A DNA stretch of 36,731 nucleotides from Loigolactobacillus iwatensis (GCF_003950295.1 NZ_RHNP01000031.1:1-36731); one strand, 5' to 3'. Positions 9,238 through 17,630 are shown, counted from the first letter of the stretch. Program-made: numbers and translations. Notes: a model not told the origin generated them from the letters alone.

Positions 9238-9927
9238 TTAATTTAATTTCTTCTTACTAACAACGTTCAACTTAGCGTCCAAGTCATAAACAACTGGTTC
9301 GCCAGTTGCCATTTCAACGTCCATGATGTCAGCATCAGAGATGTTTTCAATGTACTTAGTCAAGGCACGCAATGAGTTACCATGTGCGGCGATAATGACG
9401 TTTTTGCCGTCTAATAATTTAGGCGCAATTTCGTCTTCCCAGAATGGGATAACACGTTCCAAAGTAACCTTCAAGTTTTCGCCACCAGGAATAGCGCGTG
9501 GGTCTAAGTCAGCATAACGACGATCTTGTGCTGCAGAGCCTTCGTCGCTAGCATCCAATAATGGCGGTAAAGTATCGTACGAACGACGCCAGATGTGGAC
9601 TTGTTCGTCACCGTATTTTTCAGCAGTTTCTTTTTTGTTTAAGCCTTGTAAAGCGCCGTAATGACGTTCATTTAAGCGCCATGTCTTCATTTCTGGGATC
9701 CATAATTGACCAGCGCCTTCTAATGCGTAATGTAAAGTCTTGATGGCACGCGTTAATACTGACGTGTAAGCCTGATCAAATTCGATACCTTCTTTTTTCA
9801 AAAGGGCACCAGCGTTTTGTGCTTGGCGTACGCCTTCTTCACTTAGATCAACATCGACCCAACCAGTAAATTGGTTAGATAAATTCCATTCACTTTGACC
9901 GTGACGGATAAAGACTAATTTTGCCAT
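9238..9927 (-). CDS. gpmA: 2,3-bisphosphoglycerate-dependent phosphoglycerate mutase
   Basis: A full-length (229 residues) glycolytic enzyme interconverting 3- and 2-phosphoglycerate. The phosphohistidine motif IRHGQSEWN (His9) is at the N-terminus. [26 protein letters not shown] and the second active-site histidine in [10 protein letters not shown] are all present. GAGG lies 10 bases before the ATG. It is a single gene with its own terminator. Downstream lie two degraded copies of its 3' end about 2 and 4 kb away, so this 3' end is a repeat or attachment hot spot. Confidence 0.97.
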   Translation of the reverse strand: MAKLVFIRHGQSEWNLSNQFTGWVDVDLSEEGVRQAQNAGALLKKEGIEFDQAYTSVLTRAIKTLHYALEGAGQLWIPEMKTWRLNERHYGALQGLNKKETAEKYGDEQVHIWRRSYDTLPPLLDASDEGSAAQDRRYADLDPRAIPGGENLKVTLERVIPFWEDEIAPKLLDGKNVIIAAHGNSLRALTKYIENISDADIMDVEMATGEPVVYDLDAKLNVVSKKKLN

Positions 9928-10265
9928 TTATTAATAACCTCACTTTTATTTATTATTCTAGTTTATTGTACACTTTCACGAAAAAAAAGCATAGCCTTTA
10001 GCCACTTTTTCCGCTATATTTCAGAAAACAATTTTGTATTCTGAAACCAAATCATCTAAAATAAGGACATTCAAACTAACGCTAGGATTCGCTCATTTTA
10101 CGGTAGAGCTCAGTTTAAAATCATTTTATTTGCGACTTATTAATTACGGACTAATCCCTCAAAAATGAGTCTTGATAAAAACGCCAAAAAATAAATAACG
10201 ACCACGACAAGGTTTAGCCTTAACGTGATCGTAATTTAATTCGTTATCATTAGGAGGAAATAATT
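9928..10265. other. Divergent intergenic region
   Basis: It carries the gpmA promoter region (TACAAT on the minus strand near 9968, without a clear -35 box). On the plus side an imperfect hairpin (CGACCACGACAAGG..CCTTAACGTGATCG, about 10199-10232) lies upstream of the small membrane protein. Nothing else is supported. Confidence 0.4.
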
Positions 10266-10460
10266 TTGCGTAGAGTTGTTTTTGGTATTTGGTTTCTCAG
10301 CATGTTTTACTTTATAATTTACGCTTTTATGCCTGGCTACAAGGCGCTGGTCAATCAAAGTGGTGCCCTATCAATTTTGCACGCCATCATGGGAATTATT
10401 TTGATGGGTGGACTCTTTATTTACGTTGTTACTGGACTCCACCACTTCTTTACGCGTTAA
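10266..10460 (+). CDS. Small two-helix membrane protein, TTG start
   Basis: A 64-residue hydrophobic protein with two membrane segments (about 6-23 and 38-58) and a short basic tail HHFFTR. AGGAGG (10253-10258) precedes the TTG codon at a good distance, which decides this frame over an overlapping one starting at 10289. No family was recognised. It converges on the C-S lyase gene; their stops overlap by four bases. Confidence 0.6.
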   Translation: MRRVVFGIWFLSMFYFIIYAFMPGYKALVNQSGALSILHAIMGIILMGGLFIYVVTGLHHFFTR

Positions 10461-11668
10461 TCAATACTGGCGTGATCTGCTTGTAATTTCGTCAGACCGG
10501 CAACAATGTTGGCCACCGCCTTACGAACTAATTTAGGGTTAGTTGCTAAATTTAGTCGGACGAAGCCTTCATCACGTTTGCCAAACCACTGGCCATAATC
10601 GACGGCTAAATGGCAATTTTCTTGAATGAACTCCTTGGTTAATCCGGCGGGAACAACCTGGCGCAAATCAAGCCACGTGAGGTAAGTCCCTTCTAGATCA
10701 GCGATTTTAATCCCTGGCACCTTAGCCGTTAGCTCACGCCGCAGATACGTATAGTTATCCCGAATGATCTGCAAAATTTGATCTAACCATTTATCGCCGT
10801 AAGTGTAAGCTGCTTCAGCGGCAACTTGGCCTAACACGCTAATCTCCGTTTCGTTAAAACGTTTCTTGCCAGCATCGTAACGTTGGCGAATTTTAGGATT
10901 AGGAATGATCACGTGGGAATTCAATAAACAGGCAACGTTGAAAGTCTTCGATGGCGCCGTGACGACTATTAAATTATTCTGAAAGGCACCTTTGGCAACG
11001 GACAAGGCAGAAACAAATTTTTTGGTGCCAACTTCAATGTCTTGGTGAATTTCATCAGAAACAACCAGAACATTATGTCGTTTGCAAATTTCCAAAATCT
11101 GCTGTAATTCATCCGCGCTCCAAATCCGGCCAACCGGATTGTGTGGCGAACACTGAATGAATAATTTGACGTTTTCGGTCACAATTTTGCGTTCAACGTC
11201 AGCAAAATCGATTTCGTAATGGTCATCTTGATCGACTAACTCTGAAGTAACTAGCTTGCGGTGATTGTCCAAAACGGCATTATGGAATGGGTAATAAACC
11301 GGCGTTAAAATAAGAACAGCGTCATCTGGCTGAGTGAAGGTATTGACAATGCCATACAAGGAATTAACGACGCCATTATCAAAACGTAGCCAGTCTCGCT
11401 GTAAATCAATATTGTGGCGCCGCTTTTGCCAAGAAAAATACGCATCATAGTATGAATCAGGTGTAAATGAATAACCATAAACGCCGTGGGCAACTCGTTT
11501 CGTAAGCGCCGCTGTCACCTGTTCAGGAACCTTGAACTCCATGTCGGCTACCCACATTGCAAGCAAATCAGGATCACCATAGCGCTCATTTAGAGCATCC
11601 CACTTTAATGAATTTGTTCCACTACGATCAACTGCATATTTTTTTATAAATGCTTCTGTATCTGCCAT
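10457..11668 (-). CDS. patB: PatB/MalY-type cystathionine beta-lyase
   Basis: A pyridoxal-phosphate class I/II aminotransferase-fold protein of 403 residues. MalY/PatB enzymes cleave cystathionine to homocysteine, ammonia and pyruvate. Seen are the N-terminal NSLKWDALNERYGDPDLLAM (the family hallmark), CSPHNPVGR, the cofactor-binding Asp205 in VVSDEIHQDI and the Schiff-base Lys241 in TAPSKTFN. The C-terminal FVRLNLA fits the carboxylate-binding Arg. The gene follows a T-box leader whose specifier reads ATG, so it is predicted to be induced by methionine starvation, in keeping with a role in methionine synthesis. A role in C-S lyase flavour formation is a known alternative for this family. Confidence 0.9.
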   Translation of the reverse strand: MADTEAFIKKYAVDRSGTNSLKWDALNERYGDPDLLAMWVADMEFKVPEQVTAALTKRVAHGVYGYSFTPDSYYDAYFSWQKRRHNIDLQRDWLRFDNGVVNSLYGIVNTFTQPDDAVLILTPVYYPFHNAVLDNHRKLVTSELVDQDDHYEIDFADVERKIVTENVKLFIQCSPHNPVGRIWSADELQQILEICKRHNVLVVSDEIHQDIEVGTKKFVSALSVAKGAFQNNLIVVTAPSKTFNVACLLNSHVIIPNPKIRQRYDAGKKRFNETEISVLGQVAAEAAYTYGDKWLDQILQIIRDNYTYLRRELTAKVPGIKIADLEGTYLTWLDLRQVVPAGLTKEFIQENCHLAVDYGQWFGKRDEGFVRLNLATNPKLVRKAVANIVAGLTKLQADHASID

Positions 11669-11701
11669 TTATCTCATTCCTTTCAATTTTTAAGCCACTA
11701 A

Positions 11702-12015
11702 AAAAGCTTTCATCCTGATCAATTATGATCTTCAGGACGAAAGCTTTTTGATTTCGTGGTGCCACCTAAATTTGCTCTAACTTCACAGTTACAGCCTTGC
11801 GGACATGGGGTTGATTGAAAAAGTGCTTAGGCCTTTCAATCACTCCCATGCCCAGCACAATATCGTGTGCAACCCGGTTATTCAGCCTTGCGACCAAGTA
11901 ACAGCTCGGAGCTCATCTTCGCAACGAATCGCCACTTTTTCACATTACCAAAAGTTTTCTGTCTGGTTAATCGCTACTACTCTTCTCTTCAGCGCCTCTC
12001 ATCTGTTTTTAATTT
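11702..12015 (-). ncRNA. T-box leader, methionine specifier
   Basis: Read on the minus strand, the T-box core AGGTGGCACCACG (11755-11770) is followed by a long terminator hairpin with a U run (11701-11749). In stem I, AGTA (11978-11981) lies opposite GAA, making the loop-E motif. The flanking helix GTAGCG/CGTTGC and the lower helix GGCGCT/AGCTCC frame the specifier. By analogy with the glyQS layout GAA-A-GGC-A, here GAA-G-ATG-A gives ATG (11914-11916), methionine. The bulge reads TGGC, which would prefer a G discriminator base, whereas tRNA-Met normally has A. It controls the PatB/MalY gene. Confidence 0.88.
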
Positions 12016-12021
12016 AAGATC

Positions 12022-12050
12022 ACTATACGGCGAAATCAAATTAATGTCAA
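12022..12050 (-). promoter_or_regulatory. Promoter of the Met T-box / patB unit
   Basis: TTGACA (12045-12050), 17-base spacer, TATAGT (12022-12027) on the minus strand. The -35 box overlaps the stop region of the upstream membrane protein gene, so patB has its own promoter. Transcription would begin near 12015. Confidence 0.8.
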
Positions 12051-13108
12051 ACGTGTTTCCCCTTTTCAGGTGGATTCTCTTCCGCAATTGTTTGCGTATT
12101 TTCACTAATTGATTTCACACCTAAAATATCAAGTAAGAACGTAAAAATCGGAATACCAACAATCAAACCCCACGTTCCAAATACCCATTCGCCAATCATT
12201 AGGACAACAAACGTATAAAATACCGGTAATTTGGTCCGACTCGACATAAATTGCGGATTTAAAACGTACGTTTCCAACATGTGCACGACAAGGATCATGA
12301 TTAAAATGTAGGCAACATCGCGAATGCCCCCCACTGAATAGCCAATGAGCGATAACGGAACACACGAGATAATGACGCCGGCAACTGGCACCATGCTCAA
12401 CAAGAAGACCATGATTGCTAAACTTGGTAGCTGCGGCATTTTCATTATCGCCAAAATAATTGTGGTAATAATCGTATTAATGAGAGCAATAAAGACTTGC
12501 GCCTCAATGACAACACCAAATGTATTCACAAATTTCTTAGCAAAAAAGTAAATATCATTAAAGAACCAGGCGTAATGGCTCCTTAAAAACAACCGGGAGA
12601 AACTATACATTCGATCACGATCAACGGTAAAGAAGAAACTCAAAACTAACGATAACAGGAAGGTTGCGCCCATCGAACCAACACTCGTTATATAACTTAG
12701 GGCAACGGTCACGCCACCTTTAAATTGGTTAACAAGATCTGAACGTTTAATGTAAGTATTTACCCACCGTAAAACCTGATTAGTATCATGATCTGGATTT
12801 TGATAAAATTTATAAACTGAATTGACCATCTTAATTGTTTGATTCGCGATCACCGGCAAATAATTAGTGACTGCTAAATACAGCAAGTAAATGACCAGTA
12901 AATAAATGACCACCACAATGACGGCCGAGGGCACCTTAACAAACCGCCGCACAAATTTAACCAGTTGCAAAACGAGAAACGTAAAAATAAAGGTTAGCAG
13001 GATGACACTGAGCATCCCCCGCGCCAAGTACAGCACAAAAATGATTAGTGCCAATACCGTTACCCGCCGCAATTCGGTATTCTTGAGAAATCTATTCCAA
13101 ACAGACAA
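12047..13108 (-). CDS. AI-2E family transporter (PerM-like)
   Basis: A 353-residue polytopic membrane protein of the UPF0118/AI-2E exporter family. It has N-terminal paired hydrophobic segments (about 13-50), further segments near 60-85 and 140-160, and a C-terminal membrane block. The conserved stretch GTWGLIVGIPIFTFLLDI follows VLMIGEWVFG. The family includes TqsA and Na+/H+ antiporter-like members, so the substrate cannot be stated. The start is a TTG at 13108 with a weak GGATGTGG site; no in-frame ATG lies upstream. The tail EENPPEKGKHV is hydrophilic. It is transcribed toward patB but without a visible shared terminator. Confidence 0.85.
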   Translation of the reverse strand: MSVWNRFLKNTELRRVTVLALIIFVLYLARGMLSVILLTFIFTFLVLQLVKFVRRFVKVPSAVIVVVIYLLVIYLLYLAVTNYLPVIANQTIKMVNSVYKFYQNPDHDTNQVLRWVNTYIKRSDLVNQFKGGVTVALSYITSVGSMGATFLLSLVLSFFFTVDRDRMYSFSRLFLRSHYAWFFNDIYFFAKKFVNTFGVVIEAQVFIALINTIITTIILAIMKMPQLPSLAIMVFLLSMVPVAGVIISCVPLSLIGYSVGGIRDVAYILIMILVVHMLETYVLNPQFMSSRTKLPVFYTFVVLMIGEWVFGTWGLIVGIPIFTFLLDILGVKSISENTQTIAEENPPEKGKHV

Positions 13109-13455
13109 ACAACCACATCCATTCTCTTTTATTCCATTACAGTAATCATTGTACCTAACTTAATTGAGAAAATACGGCGAAACCAGAGAAATGTAAGAAA
13201 TTTTTCTCAATTGGCCGTGACAGCAAAATTATTAGTGCTTTATACGGCGACTTGGATCGCAATCTAGTCTACCAATAATAAGCCACAATTGTAGCGTAGT
13301 ACTTGAACACTATTTGTAGACGCTCAACAGCTCAATCAGCGCCGCCGCTAATAATTGTTACTATGCGTAAAATTCAAATGCTTTTGAGACCCACTCTAAT
13401 TCATGTTAGAATAAGCGTAGAAAATTTTCAGAAAACAAAAGGAGCCTATCATATC
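13109..13455. other. Divergent intergenic region
   Basis: It contains an inverted repeat AATTGAGAAAA/TTTTCTCAATT (about 13161-13212). The EIIA promoter lies at 13384-13412. The motif TACGGCGA occurs here twice (about 13172 and 13243) and again at 12026. A plus-strand frame is open from 13303, but it lacks a ribosome binding site and precedes the promoter, so I do not count it as coding. Confidence 0.4.
13384..13412 (+). promoter_or_regulatory. Promoter of the EIIA gene
   Basis: TTGAGA (13384-13389), 17 bases, TAGAAT (13407-13412), about 45 bases before the start codon at 13456. Confidence 0.6.
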
Positions 13456-13968
13456 ATGGCAAAATTATCCGCTGCAACACTGTTTGACCCAAACGCCGTT
13501 TTTATTTCCCAGCAAACCAGTCAACAGGCTGTTTTTCAAGAAGTATCCCAAAAATTAGCCACCTTAGGCTACGTAAAGCCAGGTTTTCTGGCCAACATTA
13601 CTGAACGTGAGCAGAAAGCCCCAACTGGCGTTGACCTATCCGTTATCGTTCAAGACTACCCGGCAATTGCAATTCCCCACACTAAACATGGTGAATTTGT
13701 TACTACCGAAAAGATTGTGCCCGTGAGGTTAACAACACCAATTGCCTTTGGAAATATGACAAACGCAAAGGCGGCGCTTCCCGTTTCGTTTCTTTTCATT
13801 ATTTTAAACGATGATCATGAAGGCCAGGCCAATCTTCTAGCTGATTTGATGAACTTCTTCACTTCATTGGATCGGCAAAATTTGTTGTCATTCTTCAAGA
13901 GTGATGATCCAAAAACAATTTACGACTTCTTAATTAAAAATTTCAAAGTAACGATTGCTCACGACTAA
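13456..13968 (+). CDS. PTS EIIA protein, fructose/galactitol class
   Basis: A 170-residue cytosolic phosphocarrier of the PTS_EIIA_2 family. The phosphorylated His75 is in [11 protein letters not shown], the family signature. [10 protein letters not shown] and [24 protein letters not shown] are typical of galactitol-type members. AAAAGGAG (13437-13444) places the start at the ATG at 13456. No EIIB or EIIC gene follows, so it must serve a permease elsewhere or act in regulation. A short frame (13981-14100) with its own ribosome binding site follows directly and may be the stump of a lost partner. Confidence 0.85.
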   Translation: MAKLSAATLFDPNAVFISQQTSQQAVFQEVSQKLATLGYVKPGFLANITEREQKAPTGVDLSVIVQDYPAIAIPHTKHGEFVTTEKIVPVRLTTPIAFGNMTNAKAALPVSFLFIILNDDHEGQANLLADLMNFFTSLDRQNLLSFFKSDDPKTIYDFLIKNFKVTIAHD

Positions 13969-13980
13969 GGAGTGTTCGAA

Positions 13981-14100
13981 ATGACGCCTAGAGAGTATCT
14001 GGAAAAGCGCTTAGATTCTGACATTACCCTACTAGCGACGCTGATCGAATTACCGGTTAAATTTTTTAGACACCCCTTGCCTTTTTGTAGGTTATTTTAA
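13981..14100 (+). CDS. Short open frame after EIIA, possibly a truncated gene
   Basis: A 39-codon frame starting MTPREYLEKRLDSDITLL, with AAGGAG spanning the stop of the EIIA gene, so it is placed as a coupled downstream gene. The first 30 residues look like an ordinary helical N-terminus, while the tail RHPLPFCRLF looks like read-through of unrelated DNA. It may be the 5' remnant of a deleted gene. No family was recognised. Confidence 0.35.
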   Translation: MTPREYLEKRLDSDITLLATLIELPVKFFRHPLPFCRLF

Positions 14101-14146
14101 CGGTTCGCGCTAAAATAAAATTAACTTAATTTAAGAGGTGGGTCCA

Positions 14147-14536
14147 ATGACCAAAATAAAAGTTATCGTCACTGGCCACGGCCACTATGCTAGCGGTATG
14201 CGCGACGCAATTGAAATGATTGTTGGAAATCCGCGCCACATGACTTTCATAGATTTTAGTTCTGATGATTCAGAGGATGATTTGCGTGAACGTTTTATCC
14301 AGGAAGTTAACACTGCTGGCGGTAAGGACATAGTGTTCTTAACTGATTTACTCGGTGGCACGCCATTTTCCGTTGCCGCAGTGCTAACTCAAACTAACAG
14401 TCACATCAGCATTGTCGCTGGCGGCAATCTGGCCTCATTATTAGAAACTTTATTTAAGGATTATCCCTCTGGTCGCGCCTACGCTGAAGATATTGTTCAC
14501 ATCACGAAAAACGCGGCCTCGGTTTTACCACAATAA
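14147..14536 (+). CDS. PTS EIIA protein, mannose class
   Basis: A 129-residue EIIA-Man domain protein. The phosphorylated His11 lies in VIVTGHGHYASGM, and FLTDLLGGTPFSVAA is the conserved second motif. AAGAGGTGG lies before the ATG at 14147; a GTG at 14138 falls within that site. It accepts phosphate from HPr and donates it to EIIB of a mannose-family permease (mannose, N-acetylgalactosamine, fructose or sorbose types). No EIIB, EIIC or EIID is adjacent, so its partner is elsewhere. The gene faces pdp, with a repeat-derived terminator between them. Confidence 0.88.
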   Translation: MTKIKVIVTGHGHYASGMRDAIEMIVGNPRHMTFIDFSSDDSEDDLRERFIQEVNTAGGKDIVFLTDLLGGTPFSVAAVLTQTNSHISIVAGGNLASLLETLFKDYPSGRAYAEDIVHITKNAASVLPQ

Positions 14537-14558
14537 AATGCTTAAAGAATTGTGCCAA

Positions 14559-14645
14559 GAGTGGGACAAAAATCGCCTTTTGGCACACGTTCTAGAGTAA
14601 TGTTCAGAAAAAAATGAGGCTAGGACTTTTGTCCTAGCCTCATTG
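14559..14645. repeat. GAGTGGGACAAAA repeat, short copy with terminator
   Basis: An 87-base copy of the dispersed repeat. It opens GAGTGGGACAAAAATC, carries TTTTGGCACACGTTCTAGAG in its middle, and ends in a perfect 13-bp hairpin ATGAGGCTAGGAC/GTCCTAGCCTCAT (14614-14643). The hairpin probably terminates the convergent EIIA and pdp transcripts. Confidence 0.8.
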
Positions 14646-14678
14646 CATTTATTCTTTAGGCCATTTTTTAATTATTTA

Positions 14679-15983
14679 CTATTCCGCAACTACTTGGTGA
14701 ATTAACTTAGTATCTTTACGAATTTCACCAAGCTCAATGGCGCCACGAACTTCTTCTTGAGCAGCAACTGAATCAGCATCGCTACTATAAACTGTTGCCA
14801 ACGCCTCACCAGCCTCTACGGAGTCCCCAATCTTTTTCCGTAAAACAATTCCAGCTGCCAAATCTAATTTTTGCTCCGTATTCTTCCGCCCGGCATTTAA
14901 GGTTTGAATAGCATGACCAATTTGATCAACATCAATGGTACTTACATACCCTGAACTACTGGCCCGAACGTCATTTGTGTAAGCAGACGCGGTTAATTTT
15001 TCTGGATGATCGATAACGTCTGGGTCGCCACCCTGACTGACGATTAAATCCCGGAATTTAGCCAGCGCTTTACCAGTCACCAAGTTGCCAATTAGGGCGG
15101 CCCGTGTATCTTCAGCGTTAGCCCCGTAACCACCTAGCTGGGCCATGTGCGTTCCTAATTCCAGAACTAATTTACGTAAATCGGTTGGCCCACCATTTTT
15201 CAATGTCGCAATGGCTTCTGCAACTTCTACGCCGTTACCAATGGCATCGCCCAAAGGCTGGTTCATATCGGAAACGACGGCTAACGTTCGCCGGCCAACC
15301 TCATTACCGACGTTAACCATAAGGTGCGCTAATTGTTCGGCCTGCTCCTCATTCAACAGATCATGCCCGCTACCAGTTTTAATATCTAAAATAACGGCAT
15401 CTGCGCCCGTTGCGATATTCTGACTTAGCGTTGAACAAGCCACCAAGGACGGAATTGCCATCGTATCAGTTTCGTGCCGTAACTGCCGTAACTTTTGCTC
15501 TGCTGGTGCCAACTCGTCGACTGGGGCAGCGATTGCCAAACCAATCTCTTTGACGGCCTGGACAAATTCATCCGGCGTTAAATTAACGCGAAAACCAGGA
15601 ATTGATTCTAATTTGTCCAACGTACCGCCTGAATGATTAAACGAGCGCTGACTTAATTTAGCAACGGGAATGCCCAAACTAGCAACTAATGACAGTAGGA
15701 TCAGGGATGTTTTATCCCCAAGCCCCCCAGTAGCGTGTTTGTCCACTTTAATCCCCTGAATAGCGGATAAATCATAGACGCCGCCGGAATACGCTAATCC
15801 CATTGTAAAGTCCGTTAATTCGGTTAAATCAGTACTATCTTTGAAAGCTAACGTCTCAAGAAAAGCACCCATTTGTGCATCAGTCACACTAGCATCGCCG
15901 AGCCCCTTGATTAAAAAGGAGATCTCATCTGCCGAAAGCGGTTCTCCGTGTCGTTTTTTAGCAATTAATTCTGTCATTTGCAT
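14679..15983 (-). CDS. pdp: Pyrimidine-nucleoside phosphorylase
   Basis: A 434-residue enzyme that splits thymidine, deoxyuridine and uridine to base and (deoxy)ribose-1-phosphate. The glycosyltransferase family 3 signature KVDKHATGGLGDKTSLILLS lies at about 80-100. KLSQRSFNHSGGTLDKLESI and DIKTGSGH follow, and the C-terminal domain begins near 345 with SGYVSTID. GGAGGT eight bases upstream fixes the start at 15983; the frame continues upstream to 16097 without a ribosome binding site. It is monocistronic here, with no deoC or nucleoside transporter beside it. Confidence 0.95.
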   Translation of the reverse strand: MQMTELIAKKRHGEPLSADEISFLIKGLGDASVTDAQMGAFLETLAFKDSTDLTELTDFTMGLAYSGGVYDLSAIQGIKVDKHATGGLGDKTSLILLSLVASLGIPVAKLSQRSFNHSGGTLDKLESIPGFRVNLTPDEFVQAVKEIGLAIAAPVDELAPAEQKLRQLRHETDTMAIPSLVACSTLSQNIATGADAVILDIKTGSGHDLLNEEQAEQLAHLMVNVGNEVGRRTLAVVSDMNQPLGDAIGNGVEVAEAIATLKNGGPTDLRKLVLELGTHMAQLGGYGANAEDTRAALIGNLVTGKALAKFRDLIVSQGGDPDVIDHPEKLTASAYTNDVRASSSGYVSTIDVDQIGHAIQTLNAGRKNTEQKLDLAAGIVLRKKIGDSVEAGEALATVYSSDADSVAAQEEVRGAIELGEIRKDTKLIHQVVAE

Positions 15984-16105
15984 TACGAAATACCTCCAGA
16001 TTAGGTCCATAAACAAAAAACCGTTACTTATTAAAAAGCATACGGCTTTAGCGGGACAGTTGTCAAATAAAGCTAGCGTGGCAAGTAGAGCAAGCAATGG
16101 TATCG

Positions 16106-16224
16106 GAGTGGGACAAAAGTCGGTTTTGGGTTTACTGCGTAACGTAGGCTAATTCAGACTTTTGGCGCACGTTCTAGAGTAATGCTTGGAAATAACTAGG
16201 GGGTAGGATCTTTGTCCCAACCTC
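16106..16224 (+). repeat. GAGTGGGACAAAAGTC repeat copy
   Basis: This 119-base copy opens GAGTGGGACAAAAGTCGG and closes with ATCTTTGTCCCAACCTC, so its ends can pair. Inside are TTTACTGCGTAACGTAGGCT and CTTTTGGCGCACGTTCTAGA, shared with the copies at 18857 and 27945. Confidence 0.8.
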
Positions 16225-16251
16225 AATGATATTCCCAAGTTAAGATCGTGT

Positions 16252-16508
16252 TTGAAAAATACCTTATTAGTGTTTACCTGACTAATTTAGTGTAAACGTG
16301 TTTGGAAAAGCAGATTCTTGCGGTGACCGAGACGAACTTAGTCGAGGAAACACAGTTACGGACTTTGTAACTGTGCTCCTTGGCGGTTTTTGCCGTGCTA
16401 GTTCTTGCGGCATGAACTTATGGCCATCGTTCGTAGCATCAAGATTATTAGCGATTTAGGCTAATAATCCTCAATTGTGAAGTAGAATCTAACCGCTTTT
16501 CCAAACAC
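16252..16508. repeat. GTGTTTGGAAAAGC element, MITE-like
   Basis: A unit starting GTGTTTGAAAAATACC runs into a 211-bp block bounded by perfect 14-bp inverted repeats, GTGTTTGGAAAAGC (16298-16311) and GCTTTTCCAAACAC (16495-16508). Internal hairpins include CACAGTTAC/GTAACTGTG. The last 45 bases recur at 34989-35033. No coding capacity was seen; this is the look of a non-autonomous mobile element or a folded repeat. No target-site duplication was evident by eye. Confidence 0.65.
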
Positions 16509-16512
16509 TCTC

Positions 16513-16758
16513 TTATTTCTTGCCGCGACCATAGCGGAAATACAACCAGGGGCCAATTGGTTGTATTAAAGTCACTGGCAACCAAACAAATTTATTACCG
16601 CGCTTAAAACTTGAACGATGTAAAATACTGCGAATGGCTAAGCCTTGCACAATTAGTTCTGCAATGGCCACCGGCACCAAAATTTGGCGACGTCGTATTT
16701 TACGGTAGCGTTGTTGCAATTTTTGATCTTTAGCTTTTACCTTTGTATCAGTCATCAT
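16513..16758 (-). CDS. Small membrane protein, PLDc_N-like
   Basis: An 81-residue protein with a basic N-terminal region (KLQQRYRKIRRRQ), a hydrophobic segment (about 28-45) and a second one ending in PIGPWLYFRYGRGKK. The W..P..I.PIGP..Y...GR pattern is that of the phospholipase D nuclease N-terminal-like small membrane domain, which has no known enzymatic activity. The ATG at 16758 follows GTGGGG. It lies 21 bases after the lipoprotein gene, so the two form an operon. Confidence 0.6.
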   Translation of the reverse strand: MMTDTKVKAKDQKLQQRYRKIRRRQILVPVAIAELIVQGLAIRSILHRSSFKRGNKFVWLPVTLIQPIGPWLYFRYGRGKK

Positions 16759-16779
16759 GATCCCCACTTTCTAGTTTCA

Positions 16780-17385
16780 TTATGGTTTAGCAATTGTTGG
16801 TTGTTGACTATTTTGTGTGGCTGTCCGTTTCTGACTGCTAATCGACGCATTATTTGAAGAACGGATGCCTCGGGCCGTGGAGCGAACAGTTGTGTAGTAA
16901 GTTTGGTTAATCGATTTTTTAGCAAGTAATTTTCGAATCGCCGCGTTCGAGCCAACAAAATTACCGTTATCACTTAATGAGCGTGCCTGCGCTAATTCGT
17001 GCTGGTAGTTCTTCTGTTGCTTAATAACTGTTGGTAGCTTAGTTTGCAACATCTTTGCTTGCTTAACTAACGTTGAATTGCCATGTTCAGTTGCCGCAAC
17101 CTGCTGTAATTTTTCTTTAGCGTTTGTCTTTTTGGCCTGCTGAATATCCATATCGGCGGTGCGCATTAACTTAACCTGTTTTAACGAGGCTTGTGCCGTT
17201 TGATCCGATTTTTTTGCGGTCAGCGCTTTATTATATTGTGCTTGTGCTGTTGAATAGTTTTCTTTATCAACCGCCGATTTTGCTTGTGTCATTGCATCTT
17301 GATAATCACTATTTGCTTGACTACTACAGCTTGCCAGTAATAAGCTGCTACCTAAAATCAATAACACGGAGACCAATCTTTTCAC
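16780..17385 (-). CDS. Lipoprotein with helical repeat-like domain
   Basis: A 201-residue lipoprotein. VKRLVSVLLILGSSLLLASC is a type II signal peptide with lipobox LASC, giving a lipid-anchored protein on the outer face of the membrane. The mature part is rich in Ala, Gln and Lys. Segments such as DYQDAMTQAKSAVDKENYSTAQAQYNKAL have TPR-like spacing; the tail is Ser/Thr/Gln rich and disordered. I chose the GTG at 17385, with AGAGGGTG upstream; an ATG at 17403 would overlap that site. Function is unknown; a cell-envelope role is likely from its location. Confidence 0.75.
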   Translation of the reverse strand: MKRLVSVLLILGSSLLLASCSSQANSDYQDAMTQAKSAVDKENYSTAQAQYNKALTAKKSDQTAQASLKQVKLMRTADMDIQQAKKTNAKEKLQQVAATEHGNSTLVKQAKMLQTKLPTVIKQQKNYQHELAQARSLSDNGNFVGSNAAIRKLLAKKSINQTYYTTVRSTARGIRSSNNASISSQKRTATQNSQQPTIAKP

Positions 17386-17584
17386 GGGAAAACACCCTCT
17401 CATACCCGTTAATTAATTTAATTACGATATTTTTTAATCAGTTACACTAAAAAGTCGTGTTGTTCTTGAATACTTTCTCGTCAAAGTATACCATGTTTAC
17501 GGTTACTTTTCCTGCAACAGTATAATTTGAAATTAAAAAACACTTCATTAATTGCTTACACTTACTACTTTTCAGAAAGTGGCG

Positions 17585-17590
17585 TATACT
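17585..17590 (+). promoter_or_regulatory. Candidate -10 box of cfa
   Basis: TATACT lies 40 bases before the cfa start. A TTACTA at 17562-17567 is 17 bases upstream, a poor -35 match. Confidence 0.35.
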
Positions 17591-17630
17591 GTCTTTTATA
17601 CTTACATTGCGAGAGGAAGGATTTTGGCAC

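Larger units (their letters stand above)
15984..16512. other. Repeat-filled intergenic region
   Basis: No gene. From left to right it holds the pdp promoter (TTGACA at 16061-16066, 18 bases, TATGCT at 16038-16043, minus strand), a copy of the GAGTGGGACAAAAGTC repeat, and a unit of the GTGTTTGGAAAA family. The last includes a 211-bp MITE-like block. Confidence 0.7.

Noticed and set aside
10289-10486. Plus-strand frame overlapping the small membrane protein
   Set aside because: The AGGAGG site is spaced for the TTG at 10266; this frame has no site and runs into patB.
11805-12112. Plus-strand frames opposite the patB leader
   Set aside because: They lie in the T-box leader and the end of the membrane protein gene on the other strand, with no ribosome binding sites.
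13303-13455. A 51-codon N-terminal extension of the first EIIA
   Set aside because: It covers the promoter and a clear ribosome binding site precedes the ATG at 13456; EIIA proteins start there.
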